The notes: generated by a model from the sequence alone, not told the origin. A stretch of 34,461 nt of DNA from Gammaproteobacteria bacterium (GCA_023266115.1 JAHFRU010000025.1:1-34461), one strand, 5' to 3'; shown: positions 25,801 through 34,364, counted from the stretch's first letter. Made by a program: numbers and translations.

Positions 25801-27273
25801 GTGGGAATTCTAATCGTTGTCAATTCGCCCAAGGACTGGCCGATCGCGAGCGGCCAGGCGCAGGTGATTTCGGCCAAATCCTATCTCACCAATCCGACCT
25901 ATACCAACATGCGCGGCGTCAAGGTTTTCAACCTGACGCGGTCATACCGTTACCAGAGCATGGGCTATTACGTGTCGCTGCTTGCGGAAGCACGCGGACA
26001 CAAACCTTTGCCGAGCATCAACACCATACAGGACATGAAATCGCAAACCATTATCCGGTTTGTGTCCGACGATCTCAATCAGCTGATACAGAAAAGCCTC
26101 GCCCCGATACAATCGAAAGAATTCGTACTGAGTATTTACTTCGGCCGCAACCTTGCCAAACGTTATGACCGTCTGAGTCTTAATCTGTTTAACCTGTTTC
26201 CAGCACCATTGCTGCGTGCACGCTTCGTACGCGGCCGCGAATGGCAGCTGCAGAATATCAGCCCGATCTCATCGAACGGCATCCCGGCGGAACATTGGCC
26301 GTTTGTGCTCGACATGGCGGCACAACACTTCGCCGGCAAGCGGTTCCGGGCGCGAAAACGTTCGGAAACCCGCTATGATCTCGCGATACTGCACAATCCG
26401 AAGGAAATGCACGCACCTTCCGATGAACGCGCCTTGAAGAAATTCGTCAAGGCCGCGGAGTCGCTCGGCATCGCCGCGGACCTGATCACCAAGGATGACT
26501 ACGGCACGCTCGCGGAGTATGACGCATTGTTCATTCGCGAAACCACGCAGGTCAACCATCACACCTATCGCTTTGCGCGCCGCGCCACCGCCGAGGGCAT
26601 GGTGGTCGTCGATGATCCGGACTCCATCCTTAAATGCACCAACAAGGTTTACCTTGCCGAGCTGATGACGCAGCATGATATCCCTATCCCCAAGACATGG
26701 ATCATCAGCAAGGAGAGCCTGCCCAAGATAACCGGCGAGATATCCATGCCGTGCGTGCTCAAACAACCCGACAGCGCGTTCTCGCAGGGCGTCATCAAGG
26801 TGCACGATATGGAGTCCTTTATATCGGAAACCAAACGGCTGCTGGATAAATCGGATCTGATCATCGGCCAGGAGTATCTGCCAACCGATTTTGACTGGCG
26901 CGTTGGTATTTTCGATCGCCGCCCGCTTTATGTATGCAAATATTTCATGGCACGCCAGCACTGGCAAATTGTCGAACATGACGAACACGGCAAGTCGCAC
27001 GAAGGCCGCGCTGAAACCTTCACTGTCGAGGAGGCCCCGCCAAAGCTGATACGTATCGCGTTACGGGCCGCCAATCTGATCGGTGACGGTCTGTACGGTG
27101 TGGATATCAAACAAGTCGGCAAAAAATACTATGTTATCGAGGTCAACGATAATCCCAGTATCGATGCCACCGCCGAGGACCGGGTGTTAGGCAACCAGCT
27201 CTACACCGATATCATGTCGGTATTTCTCAAACGCATCGAGCAGCGTAAAGGCGGACGGCGCGATGCAGACTGA
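25801..27273 (+). CDS. RimK-like ATP-grasp ligase with N-terminal RLAN domain
   Basis: A 490-residue protein. Residues 1-150 match the extra N-terminal domain of long RimK-like proteins (GILIVVNSPKDWP, GYYVSLLAEARGHKPLPSI). Residues about 190-480 are the RimK-type ATP-grasp: nucleotide lysine in PCVLKQPDSAFSQGV, hinge LIIGQEYLPTDFDWRVG, and an intact metal motif EVNDNPS (447-453). Such enzymes join a carboxylate, usually of glutamate, to an amine through an acyl phosphate; E. coli RimK adds glutamates to ribosomal protein S6. This one is twice the length of RimK. The GTG start lies 9 bp after the peptidase stop and the gene overlaps the next by 11 bp, which implies coupled translation. Substrate unknown. 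Confidence 0.85.
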   Translation: MGILIVVNSPKDWPIASGQAQVISAKSYLTNPTYTNMRGVKVFNLTRSYRYQSMGYYVSLLAEARGHKPLPSINTIQDMKSQTIIRFVSDDLNQLIQKSLAPIQSKEFVLSIYFGRNLAKRYDRLSLNLFNLFPAPLLRARFVRGREWQLQNISPISSNGIPAEHWPFVLDMAAQHFAGKRFRARKRSETRYDLAILHNPKEMHAPSDERALKKFVKAAESLGIAADLITKDDYGTLAEYDALFIRETTQVNHHTYRFARRATAEGMVVVDDPDSILKCTNKVYLAELMTQHDIPIPKTWIISKESLPKITGEISMPCVLKQPDSAFSQGVIKVHDMESFISETKRLLDKSDLIIGQEYLPTDFDWRVGIFDRRPLYVCKYFMARQHWQIVEHDEHGKSHEGRAETFTVEEAPPKLIRIALRAANLIGDGLYGVDIKQVGKKYYVIEVNDNPSIDATAEDRVLGNQLYTDIMSVFLKRIEQRKGGRRDAD

Positions 27274-28510
27274 GCCACAGTTTCTGGGTCTGTTCGAGGG
27301 GTACGGCATCGAACTCGAATACATGATCGTCGACGCCGAGACCCTCGACGTATTGCCGGTTACGGATCAGGTATTGCACGCGGTTACCGGTGAGTTCGCC
27401 CAAGAAGTGGAAACGGGCGAACTCGCATGGTCGAACGAACTGGCGCTGCACGTCATCGAAATCAAGACCAACGGGCCGGCAACCGCGCTGGCGCCGTTAC
27501 CGGAATATTTCGCCAAGGACATCACCCGTATCAATCAACTGCTTGGCCCGCTAGGCGGGCGGCTGATGCCAACGGCGATGCACCCGTGGATGGATCCGCT
27601 CACTGAAACCCGGTTATGGCCTCATCATGACAGCCCGATTTACGAAACCTTCGATCGTATTTTCAGTTGCAGCGGTCATGGCTGGTCGAATCTGCAGAGC
27701 GTGCACGTCAATCTGCCGTTTGCCAATGATCGCGAGTTCGCCAAACTGCACGCCGCAACCCGTTTGATGTTGCCCATACTACCCGCGCTGGTTGCCAGTT
27801 CGCCCGTGATTGAATGGCGCGCCACAGGCGTCCTCGATAACCGGGTGAACGTTTACCGCAGCAACTCGCACAAACTGCCGTCAATCAGCGGGCTCGTCGT
27901 TCCCGAGCAGTTCTATACGAAGCGCGATTATGAACAGAATATTCTTGAACCTATCTACCGCGATCTCGCGCCTTACGACCCCGATGGCGTGCTGTGCCAC
28001 GAGTGGGTAAACTCGCGCGGCGCCATTGCACGCTTCGACCGCAATACGATTGAGATCCGTTTAATGGATATCCAGGAATGCCCGCTGGCCGATCTCGCCA
28101 CGGTGGCGCTCGTCAGCGAGACGATCCGTGCGCATACCGAGGAATTGTGGCTGTCGCTGGCCGCGCAGAAAAAATGGAAGATCGAGCCTTTGCACGAGAT
28201 TCTGCTGCAGACAATGACCGATGGTGATCAGGCCGTCATCGACAATCGCCGTTACTTGCAGGTATTCGGCTATCCCGAAGGCAGTAAATGCCGGGCTGTT
28301 GACTTGTGGCAGCACATTATCGAAACGCTTGCCCCGGGGATCGACGCGCGACAACAGTGGCAGGAAGCCTGGGATATCCTGACGCAGCGCGGGCCACTGG
28401 CGCGGCGCATCCTGACCGCGGTCGGTGACAGGCCGACACATGATGACATACGAGCGGTTTACCGGCAGCTATGCGCCTGCCTCGGCGCGGGCAAGATGTT
28501 TGCCGGCTAA
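27263..28510 (+). CDS. GCS2-type glutamate-cysteine ligase-like carboxylate-amine ligase
   Basis: A 415-residue protein of the glutamate-cysteine ligase GCS2 group. Landmarks are YGIELEYMIVDAETLDVLPV (metal-binding Glu pair), EWSNELALHVIEIKTNGP-like sequence at 52-73, the SCSGHGWSNLQSVHVNLPF region, and NTIEIRLMDIQECP near 255. The fold is that of glutamine synthetase, forming an amide from a carboxylate and an amine with ATP. Because it sits between a RimK-like ligase and an N-formylglutamate hydrolase, a product other than gamma-glutamylcysteine is likely (inference). It overlaps its upstream neighbour by 11 bp and its downstream one by about 70 bp. Confidence 0.85.
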   Translation: MQTEPQFLGLFEGYGIELEYMIVDAETLDVLPVTDQVLHAVTGEFAQEVETGELAWSNELALHVIEIKTNGPATALAPLPEYFAKDITRINQLLGPLGGRLMPTAMHPWMDPLTETRLWPHHDSPIYETFDRIFSCSGHGWSNLQSVHVNLPFANDREFAKLHAATRLMLPILPALVASSPVIEWRATGVLDNRVNVYRSNSHKLPSISGLVVPEQFYTKRDYEQNILEPIYRDLAPYDPDGVLCHEWVNSRGAIARFDRNTIEIRLMDIQECPLADLATVALVSETIRAHTEELWLSLAAQKKWKIEPLHEILLQTMTDGDQAVIDNRRYLQVFGYPEGSKCRAVDLWQHIIETLAPGIDARQQWQEAWDILTQRGPLARRILTAVGDRPTHDDIRAVYRQLCACLGAGKMFAG

Positions 28511-29204
28511 ACCAGTATTGCTGATTACCTGCGAACATGGCGGAAACACCATTCCCGCCCGCTATGCGCGGCTGTTTCACGGTACACAAAAAATTCTCAA
28601 GAGCCATCGCGGACATGATATCGGCGCGCTGAATCTCGCACGCTATCTTGCCCGGCACCTGAGAGCGCCACTGCATTACTCAACGGTATCGCGCCTGCTG
28701 GTTGACCTGAATCGATCGCCGCATCATCGCCAGCTCTTTTCCAGTCAGACACGCGTCCTCGACCGTGCGTCGCGGGCGGCAGTGCTTGCCCTCTACTATT
28801 CGCCCTACCGCAGCGCCGTCGAGAAACGCATCGTCCAGATAATCGCACGCGGCCATTCCGTCGTGCATGTTTCGGCGCACAGTTTCACACCGGTATTCAA
28901 CGGCAAGACACGCATGGCGGACATCGGCCTGCTCTACGATCCGGCACGTCGCAGCGAACGGCTGTTTTGTACGCGTTTTCAAAACGCGTTAAGCGACTTC
29001 GCACCGACACTGCGGGTGCGAAAGAATTACCCGTACAAAGGAACCGCGGACGGCTTCGCGACCTACTTGCGCAAAATATTCTCCGGGACTCACTACGCTG
29101 GCATTGAGCTGGAAGTCAACCAGCGCCTTTTTCTTGACGCCAAACTCGATTGCGGCAGAATACGCCTGAACATCTTGCGCGCGTTGACGACAACATTCGG
29201 GTAA
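28440..29204 (+). CDS. N-formylglutamate amidohydrolase family protein
   Basis: A 254-residue zinc hydrolase of the N-formylglutamate deformylase (HutG/FGase) family. Visible motifs are LLITCEHGGNTIP (zinc His), KSHRGHDIGALNLARYLA, LLVDLNRSPHH and VVHVSAHSFTPV (further zinc and catalytic residues), and YKGTADGFATYLR. It lies in no histidine-degradation context, so the likely substrate is an N-acyl or glutamyl amide linked to the ligases upstream (inference). It overlaps the GCS2 gene by 71 bp if ATG 28440 is used; GTG 28425 and TTG about 28500 are alternatives, the last fitting where homology starts. Confidence 0.85.
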   Translation: MMTYERFTGSYAPASARARCLPAKPVLLITCEHGGNTIPARYARLFHGTQKILKSHRGHDIGALNLARYLARHLRAPLHYSTVSRLLVDLNRSPHHRQLFSSQTRVLDRASRAAVLALYYSPYRSAVEKRIVQIIARGHSVVHVSAHSFTPVFNGKTRMADIGLLYDPARRSERLFCTRFQNALSDFAPTLRVRKNYPYKGTADGFATYLRKIFSGTHYAGIELEVNQRLFLDAKLDCGRIRLNILRALTTTFG

Positions 29205-29773
29205 TCAATCGGTTCCCCGTGCCCCGCAGCGCCATGATAAAACCGTCGGCCCGCGTGCCAAACCTGTCGGGTGCACCACGCTTATCCGTCGCATCGAATC
29301 AACACGATGTTTTGCTTGAAGAACGCTTTCTTCGACAACAAATCGTAAATATTTGGCGGAGTATGTTTATCGGAATTGATCAAGGTTGTAAGTGGCCACG
29401 GTTAGGAATAGTGTGGAATCGTGGTTCGGGTGTTACACAGGGTATCGCGGCAAAGGCTTCTATATTTTTCGTCACGACGAATGCGGGGATGCTTGAGCAC
29501 TTGCATCGGTTGACAGTCGCACGGGTGAAAAAACCCGGTTACCCTTGATGTGACGATTCGACAGTGAGATATGCAAATTGGTCGACGGACTCCGGCAACT
29601 CACTCCGCATCAGCTCGCTTGCTTTAAGCGGACATATGCGACTCACTGAGGTTATGCGGTTTACCGATACTTCAGTCACTTGGGTAGCTGCGCTGTGTCA
29701 GGGGGTAACAGCACAACTGTGATTGACGCCAGTCCTGAATGTTTTTGGTTTGTCCACCACCACGAAGCAACCT
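29205..29773. other. Gap downstream of the amidoligase cluster, AT-richer, no gene supported
   Basis: A 132-codon plus-strand frame (29150-29548) starts inside the hydrolase gene and shows no natural protein pattern. Base composition around 29300-29480 is visibly lower in GC than the flanks. GCTGT and ACAGC form a short stem near 29688-29712. The region may hold the promoter and leader of the 68-residue peptide gene, but no clear -35/-10 pair stands out. Confidence 0.4.
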
Positions 29774-29789
29774 AGGAGGTGACACCCGC

Positions 29790-29996
29790 ATGAATAACTC
29801 TCTGAATTACTCGGGTTTTAGTGACATGTTTTTTGACACGACAATCAACAATGCGGCCAACGCCAGCCAGCGCGCGCACTCCGCCGCAAACCTGACGAAA
29901 ATCGGAAGCCCCGGGCAACGGATCGTATTGATCGACAGCGCCAGCCGCTTGCCGGTCGCCGAGAATACAACTGAGACGGAGGTGGAGACACAATAG
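29790..29996 (+). CDS. 68-residue peptide, function unknown, very strong ribosome site
   Basis: A short frame with AGGAGGTGA (29774-29782) 7 bases before its ATG, a near-perfect Shine-Dalgarno sequence and the best in the window. The peptide is rich in Asn, Ala, Ser and Thr, opens MNNSLNYSGFSDMFFDTTIN, has no cysteine, signal peptide or membrane helix, and ends in an acidic Thr/Glu tail (ENTTETEVETQ). No family recognised. Its position after the ligase/hydrolase cluster, its length and its Glu/Thr-rich C-terminus make it a candidate substrate of those enzymes, but this is only inference. A GGCGGC/GCCGCC hairpin follows the stop. Confidence 0.65.
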   Translation: MNNSLNYSGFSDMFFDTTINNAANASQRAHSAANLTKIGSPGQRIVLIDSASRLPVAENTTETEVETQ

Positions 29997-30110
29997 ACCA
30001 TCGATCGGGCGGCGCGTCATGATGCCGAGACGCCGCCGTCCTGCGCGGAACTTACCGCAGCGATCCGGTGGCAACTACCGGGGTAATAGTTACATCCCCT
30101 CCGAATCCTG

Positions 30111-30137
30111 TATACTTCCGCCCCATTTGTAATGGGG
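30111..30137 (+). promoter_or_regulatory. gpmI leader: -10 box and hairpin over the ribosome site
   Basis: TATACT at 30111-30116 is a good -10 element, though no clear -35 is visible. Just after it, CCCCATT (30121-30127) pairs with AATGGGG (30131-30137) across a 3-base loop. The GGGG in the right arm is the only purine-rich site before the GTG at 30145, so the hairpin could hide the ribosome site. Confidence 0.45.
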
Positions 30138-30144
30138 AAATAAC

Positions 30145-31731
30145 GTGGACTACTCTCCTGATGCACCCCGCCGACCGGTCGTCCTGATCGTACTCGATGG
30201 CCTGGGTATCAACCCGGATCAACACAACAACGCCATCGCCGACGCCCATACGCCGCTGCTCGACCGATATTTTGCGGAATATCCGTTGACCACGCTACAG
30301 GCCTCCGGGCGCGCGGTTGGTCTGCCTGACGGTCAAATGGGAAATTCGGCGGTGGGTCATCTGACGATGGGGTGCGGTTCCGTCATTCGCCAGGATCTGG
30401 TGCGCATTGATGACGCGATTGCAAGCGGCGAATTTCCCAACAATCCGGCGTTAACGAAAGCGATCAGAACAGCCACATCGAACCGTCGGCCTGTCCACCT
30501 TTTCGGCCTGCTCTCCGATGGTGGAATACACAGCCATATTCGCCACTTGCTGGCATTGATCCGCTTGTGCGCCCAGCACGGCGCCGTGCCACTGCTACAC
30601 GTAGTGACGGACGGCCGTGATTCACCGCCCCGCTCGGCGCTGTCTTTTCTGGACCAGGTTGAACCCGCCCTGCTGGAAGCGGGCGGTGCTTGCGCAACGG
30701 TCACAGGCAGGTATTACGCGCTGGATCGGGACCAGCGATGGGATCGCACCCAACGTGCCTGGCGAGCGCTGACACTGAATGACGGGGAACGTTTTCATAC
30801 CGCCCAGCGAGCTATCCAGAATTCCTATGGCCGCGGCATTACCGACGAATTCATCGAACCGGCCATTCTGCCGGCAGCGGTGCCGCTGCAGGCCGGCGAT
30901 CAGTTGATATGTTTTAACTACCGCAAGGATCGGCCACGCCAGATTATTGCGGCGCTCGGGTTGGCGATGTTTGACGATTTCGACCGGCACAACGCGCCCC
31001 GTCCGACCGTCACCTGCATGATGCCTTACAATCGCGCGTTCGACCTGCCCTATGCCTACGAACCCGAAACACCGGCCGCGACTCTCGGCGAGGCCATCAG
31101 CAATGCGGGGCTGAAACAATTTCGTTGTGCCGAAACCGAGAAATACGCGCACGTCACCTACTTCTTTAATGGCGGCCGCAGCGATCCCTTCCCGGGCGAG
31201 ACGCAAACGCTGATACCGTCGCCAAAAGTTGCCACCTATGATCTGCAGCCGGAAATGAGCGCACAAGAAGTGGCCGACACGGCAATCAATGCGATACGGG
31301 CGGAAGAATACGCGTTCATACTCGTCAACTTCGCCAACGGCGACATGGTCGGTCACACCGCGGTCCCCGAGGCCGTCATAAAAGCAGTGGAAACACTGGA
31401 TCGCGAGGCGGGGCGGGTTATCCAGGCGGCCGAGGCAGGCGGCTATTCGGTCATACTGACATCGGATCACGGCAACTGCGAAGAGATTCGAAATCCGCGC
31501 ACGAATGCGCGTAACACACAGCATACGGTTTACCCGGTACCGTGCCTCGTGATGGACTCAATGACCTGGTCACTGCACGAGCACTGTGGCCTGGCAAACA
31601 TCGCTCCTACCGTTCTGCAACTGATGGGGCTGGAAAAGCCGCGCCAAATGCTCGCCAAGTCGCTATGCGCAGGCGCAGTAACCGGCATGCGCGAGGATAC
31701 GCCCAGGACGATGATGGCCGGAGCCGCCTAG
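30145..31731 (+). CDS. gpmI: 2,3-bisphosphoglycerate-independent phosphoglycerate mutase
   Basis: A 528-residue protein of normal length for GpmI, which interconverts 3- and 2-phosphoglycerate in glycolysis. The alkaline-phosphatase-like metal site is intact: D18 in VLDGLG, nucleophile S68 in QMGNSAVGHLTMG, HVVTDGRDSPP, FNYRKDRPRQI, FANGDMVGHT, and LTSDHGNCEE near the C-terminus. It starts with GTG. It is convergent with the glutamate dehydrogenase gene, separated by only a few bases from the latter's natural end. Confidence 0.97.
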   Translation: MDYSPDAPRRPVVLIVLDGLGINPDQHNNAIADAHTPLLDRYFAEYPLTTLQASGRAVGLPDGQMGNSAVGHLTMGCGSVIRQDLVRIDDAIASGEFPNNPALTKAIRTATSNRRPVHLFGLLSDGGIHSHIRHLLALIRLCAQHGAVPLLHVVTDGRDSPPRSALSFLDQVEPALLEAGGACATVTGRYYALDRDQRWDRTQRAWRALTLNDGERFHTAQRAIQNSYGRGITDEFIEPAILPAAVPLQAGDQLICFNYRKDRPRQIIAALGLAMFDDFDRHNAPRPTVTCMMPYNRAFDLPYAYEPETPAATLGEAISNAGLKQFRCAETEKYAHVTYFFNGGRSDPFPGETQTLIPSPKVATYDLQPEMSAQEVADTAINAIRAEEYAFILVNFANGDMVGHTAVPEAVIKAVETLDREAGRVIQAAEAGGYSVILTSDHGNCEEIRNPRTNARNTQHTVYPVPCLVMDSMTWSLHEHCGLANIAPTVLQLMGLEKPRQMLAKSLCAGAVTGMREDTPRTMMAGAA

Positions 31732-31745
31732 CAGATCATCCCTGC

Positions 31746-31884
31746 TCAGGGCCAGATACCGCGTTGCAAGGTGACCGCCGCGAGCCGCTCGACCGCCACC
31801 ACCAGTGCCGCCGTACGCAGATCAACCGGTGCGGCCGCCACCGCCCCACCTGCTCCCGACGTGGCGTCGGCACTGGCCATCCTT
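31746..31884 (-). pseudogene. Out-of-frame C-terminal tail of the glutamate dehydrogenase
   Basis: In a frame shifted from the main gene the minus strand reads PVDLRTAALVVAVERLAAVT then LQRGIWP and stop (31748-31746), the conserved ending of bacterial glutamate dehydrogenases. The shift must lie in the linker between about 31840 and 31884. Restoring it would give a protein of about 460 residues. An assembly indel is a simple explanation. Confidence 0.7.
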
Positions 31885-33129
31885 CAGCGTCAGCCATCGG
31901 TCTACCACCACATCCACCGCGCGATACATCTTGCTCAGCAGCTTGCGATTGACGTGCTCGACGTCCCATTGCTCGTTGTCGATGTTCTGCACCCATTCAA
32001 AATAACTGACCGTCACACCGCCGGCGTTGGCGAGAATATCCGGGATCACTACAATGCCTTTCCTGGCAAGAATGGCGTCAGCGTCCGGGGTCACCGGTCC
32101 GTTGGCTGCCTCGACGACAAGCTTCGCCTTGACGCGGTGAGCGTTATCCCGGCGAATCTGGCTGCTGATCGCCGCCGGAACCAGAACGTCGCACTCGATC
32201 TCCATCAACTCCTCGTTGGTCACGGTGCGCGTATCCGGCAGCCCGACGACGGTACCGTGCTCCTTCTTGTAGGCGGCCACCTTGCCAAAATCGAGGCCGG
32301 CTTCGCGATAGATCCCACCCTGCGAATCACTCACCGCCACCACGGTAGCACCGGCCGTCCTGAACAAGTCGGCGGCAATGGCACCGACCTGACCATATCC
32401 CTGAATAACCACGCGCGCACCTGACAGATTGTCACGATGGGGAACAAGCTTTTTAGAAAGAAATCGCTCCGTTGCCAGCAGGCACCCGCGCGCGGTAGCT
32501 TCGCGACGACCGAGTGAACCGCCGATGCTGATCGGCTTGCCGGTGACTACCGGCAGATTGTTCCGGTCCGGATGCAGCATGTGGTACGTGTCATAAATCC
32601 ACGCCATGGTCTGTTCATTCGTGTACATATCCGGCGCCGGGATATCGGCGTGCGGGCCAATGTTGTCACCCAGCTCGGTAATGAAGCGCCGGGTAATGCG
32701 GCGCAATTCCGCTTCGGATAATGTCTTGGTATCACACACCACGCCGCCCTTGGCACCGCCGAACGGCACATCGATCAATGCGCACTTCCAGGTCATTAGG
32801 GCAGCCAGCGCCGTCGTCTCGCGGCGCGTCACGGTCGGGTGGTAGCGGATGCCACCCTTGCCGGCGCCCAGCAGGCGGCTGTGCAGAACGCGGTAACCGC
32901 GAAACATGCGTACCGATCCGTCGTCCATCTCCACCGGAAAACAGACCGAGACTGTGCGTTTCGGCGAGGTCAGAAAATCGATAATGCCGCGCTTGAGACC
33001 CTTGATATGGGCAGCGGCGCGCTGGAACTGCTGCCGGTAAATATGAACCGGATCGAGATCTTCATGCTGCGCGTCATCCCCGGCGCACTTGCTGGACTTC
33101 AAGGTTGACAGGGACGGCCGGTCTTTCAC
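31822..33129 (-). CDS. Glutamate dehydrogenase (Glu/Leu/Phe/Val family), C-terminus frameshifted
   Basis: Catalyses reversible oxidative deamination of glutamate. Signatures include KGGIRYHPTVTRRETTALAA, MTWKCALIDVPFGGAKGGV (catalytic Lys region), APDMYTNEQTMAWIYDTY and the NAD(P) Rossmann loop VVIQGYGQVGAIAADLF. The catalytic part is intact. After RWLTLKDG the frame ends in an unnatural Gly/Arg tail at 31822, while a second frame gives the usual family ending (see 31746-31884). I prefer GTG 33129, preceded by AAGGA with a 5-base gap; ATG 33153 lacks a ribosome site and lies only about 10 bases past a TATAAT box (33168-33163). Confidence 0.88.
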   Translation of the reverse strand: MKDRPSLSTLKSSKCAGDDAQHEDLDPVHIYRQQFQRAAAHIKGLKRGIIDFLTSPKRTVSVCFPVEMDDGSVRMFRGYRVLHSRLLGAGKGGIRYHPTVTRRETTALAALMTWKCALIDVPFGGAKGGVVCDTKTLSEAELRRITRRFITELGDNIGPHADIPAPDMYTNEQTMAWIYDTYHMLHPDRNNLPVVTGKPISIGGSLGRREATARGCLLATERFLSKKLVPHRDNLSGARVVIQGYGQVGAIAADLFRTAGATVVAVSDSQGGIYREAGLDFGKVAAYKKEHGTVVGLPDTRTVTNEELMEIECDVLVPAAISSQIRRDNAHRVKAKLVVEAANGPVTPDADAILARKGIVVIPDILANAGGVTVSYFEWVQNIDNEQWDVEHVNRKLLSKMYRAVDVVVDRWLTLKDGQCRRHVGSRWGGGGRTG

Positions 33130-33162
33130 TATTTTCCTTTCGTCGATATACATCGTGACTTA

Positions 33163-33168
33163 ATTATA
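33163..33168 (-). promoter_or_regulatory. Consensus -10 box of the glutamate dehydrogenase gene
   Basis: TATAAT on the minus strand, 34 bp before the preferred GTG start. A matching -35 is weak. Transcription would start near 33156. Confidence 0.4.
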
Positions 33169-33283
33169 TAGCAATGTTTGCCGCTAATTCAGCTGACTGT
33201 TCGCTGGCTGCGCCGTTGATCCGGAAAATGATATAAGACTGCTGCAAACGACGCATGCCGCCAATACGGAATACGGATATCTT

Positions 33284-34075
33284 ATGGAAACCAAATTGTT
33301 CGAAGACCGAACCCGCGTTAGTGCGCGGGCACTATTCGTCGGTCACCGCATAGACCTGCGGGCCTTCGAGCTCACCAGACGGCTGGCGATTTCGCCGCTG
33401 CTTGTTGATGCAGGATCACACGGCTGCGCCGTCCTGTTCCGCTACGGAGTTGTGGCACTTTTCGGCCTGAGTGCCAGCGAGGAAGTCAGCTTTCTCGCCG
33501 AACTAAAGCCGCTGATCATTGATCCGATTGAAACGACGGTTCATGAAGACGTGATTATCGAACTCGGCGATGAAAGCAAGGAAGGCATAGTCGGGCCGAA
33601 TATCGTGTTACGCGAATTTACGATCGAGCGCCTGCAACTGATCGCCGATGTACTGTCCAAAAGCGTCGTGCTGGAGTACTACGAACGACGTATCGCCGGC
33701 AGTTTTGACCGGATCGAGCCGTTCGCGAACGAACTGCAGACCGGGGGGCAACATCGCGAGCCCGGAAAGGAGCTGTTGCGGCATATCGGCGATACGCTGT
33801 CGATCAATGCAATGATGGTCGGGCGCGTGGAAATCAGCGAAAAACCAGAGTTACTCTGGGAGCAACCGAAACTCGAGGGGCTTTACCTGCGACTGGAAAG
33901 CGAGTACGAACTGCGCGAACGGCACTTGTCGCTGGAGCGGAAACTCGCGCTGATATCGCAAACCGCCGGAACATTCCTGAGACTGCTGCAGGACAAACGT
34001 ACATTGCGTGTCGAGTGGTATATCGTGATCCTGATTTTCGTTGAAATCATTATCTCCGTTTCTAAAATGTTCTAG
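33284..34075 (+). CDS. RMD1/YagE family (DUF155) membrane-anchored protein
   Basis: A 263-residue protein of the RMD1/SIF2 (DUF155) family: VSARALFVGHRIDLRAFEL, CAVLFRYGVVALFGLSASEE, FTIERLQLIADVLSKSVVLEYYE, and a long helical segment LLRHIGDTLSINAMMVGRVE. It ends in one membrane helix (VEWYIVILIFVEIIISV), the usual tail anchor of this family. Yeast relatives are mitochondrial and sporulation or meiosis proteins; the bacterial role is unknown. The gene is alone, divergent from glutamate dehydrogenase across about 150 bp; the ribosome site is weak (GGATAT before the ATG). Confidence 0.85.
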   Translation: METKLFEDRTRVSARALFVGHRIDLRAFELTRRLAISPLLVDAGSHGCAVLFRYGVVALFGLSASEEVSFLAELKPLIIDPIETTVHEDVIIELGDESKEGIVGPNIVLREFTIERLQLIADVLSKSVVLEYYERRIAGSFDRIEPFANELQTGGQHREPGKELLRHIGDTLSINAMMVGRVEISEKPELLWEQPKLEGLYLRLESEYELRERHLSLERKLALISQTAGTFLRLLQDKRTLRVEWYIVILIFVEIIISVSKMF

Positions 34076-34079
34076 CAGG

Positions 34080-34364
34080 CTACCTGGCCGGCCCGTCAGG
34101 CCACGTCGTCAGGTCGATGCACCGGACGAACGGCAGCAGCGTCATTCCCGGCAGTGCGATCGGTAAGCTGCCGATTATATTCAACCAGGAGCCTGCGTGC
34201 GCCATCTGCGGCATAGTGATCTGGCGGCGCGAGGAAACGATCGCATTGGGGAGCGCTGCCACCGGCAACATGAACGCGAAGGACGCCGCTATTACGGCCG
34301 CCACCGGCCACCCCAGCGGATGGATCTGCGTCGCCAGCCTCAACGAGCCTGTAGAAAAAGCCAT
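34080..34364 (-). pseudogene. C-terminal fragment of an SLC13/DASS sodium-coupled transporter
   Basis: The minus strand encodes LRLATQIHPLGWPVAAVIAA, SFAFMLPVAALPNAIVSS, and ITMPQMAHAGSWLNIIG, which correspond to the last 80 or so residues of SLC13-type dicarboxylate/sulfate carriers (family motif FMLPVATPPNAIV, then IPQMARAGLWLNLIG). The rest of the transporter, about 400 residues, is missing: upstream of about 34335 the frame turns into unrelated sequence. The family motif's TPP is changed to ALP here. The fragment cannot be functional. The upstream break coincides with GGCTTTTTCTACAGGCT, which resembles the ends of the hairpin-rich element at 3653. Confidence 0.7.

Noticed and set aside
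29150-29548. 132-codon frame after the N-formylglutamate hydrolase
   Set aside because: It begins inside the hydrolase in another frame, lacks a ribosome site, and its composition does not look like a natural protein.
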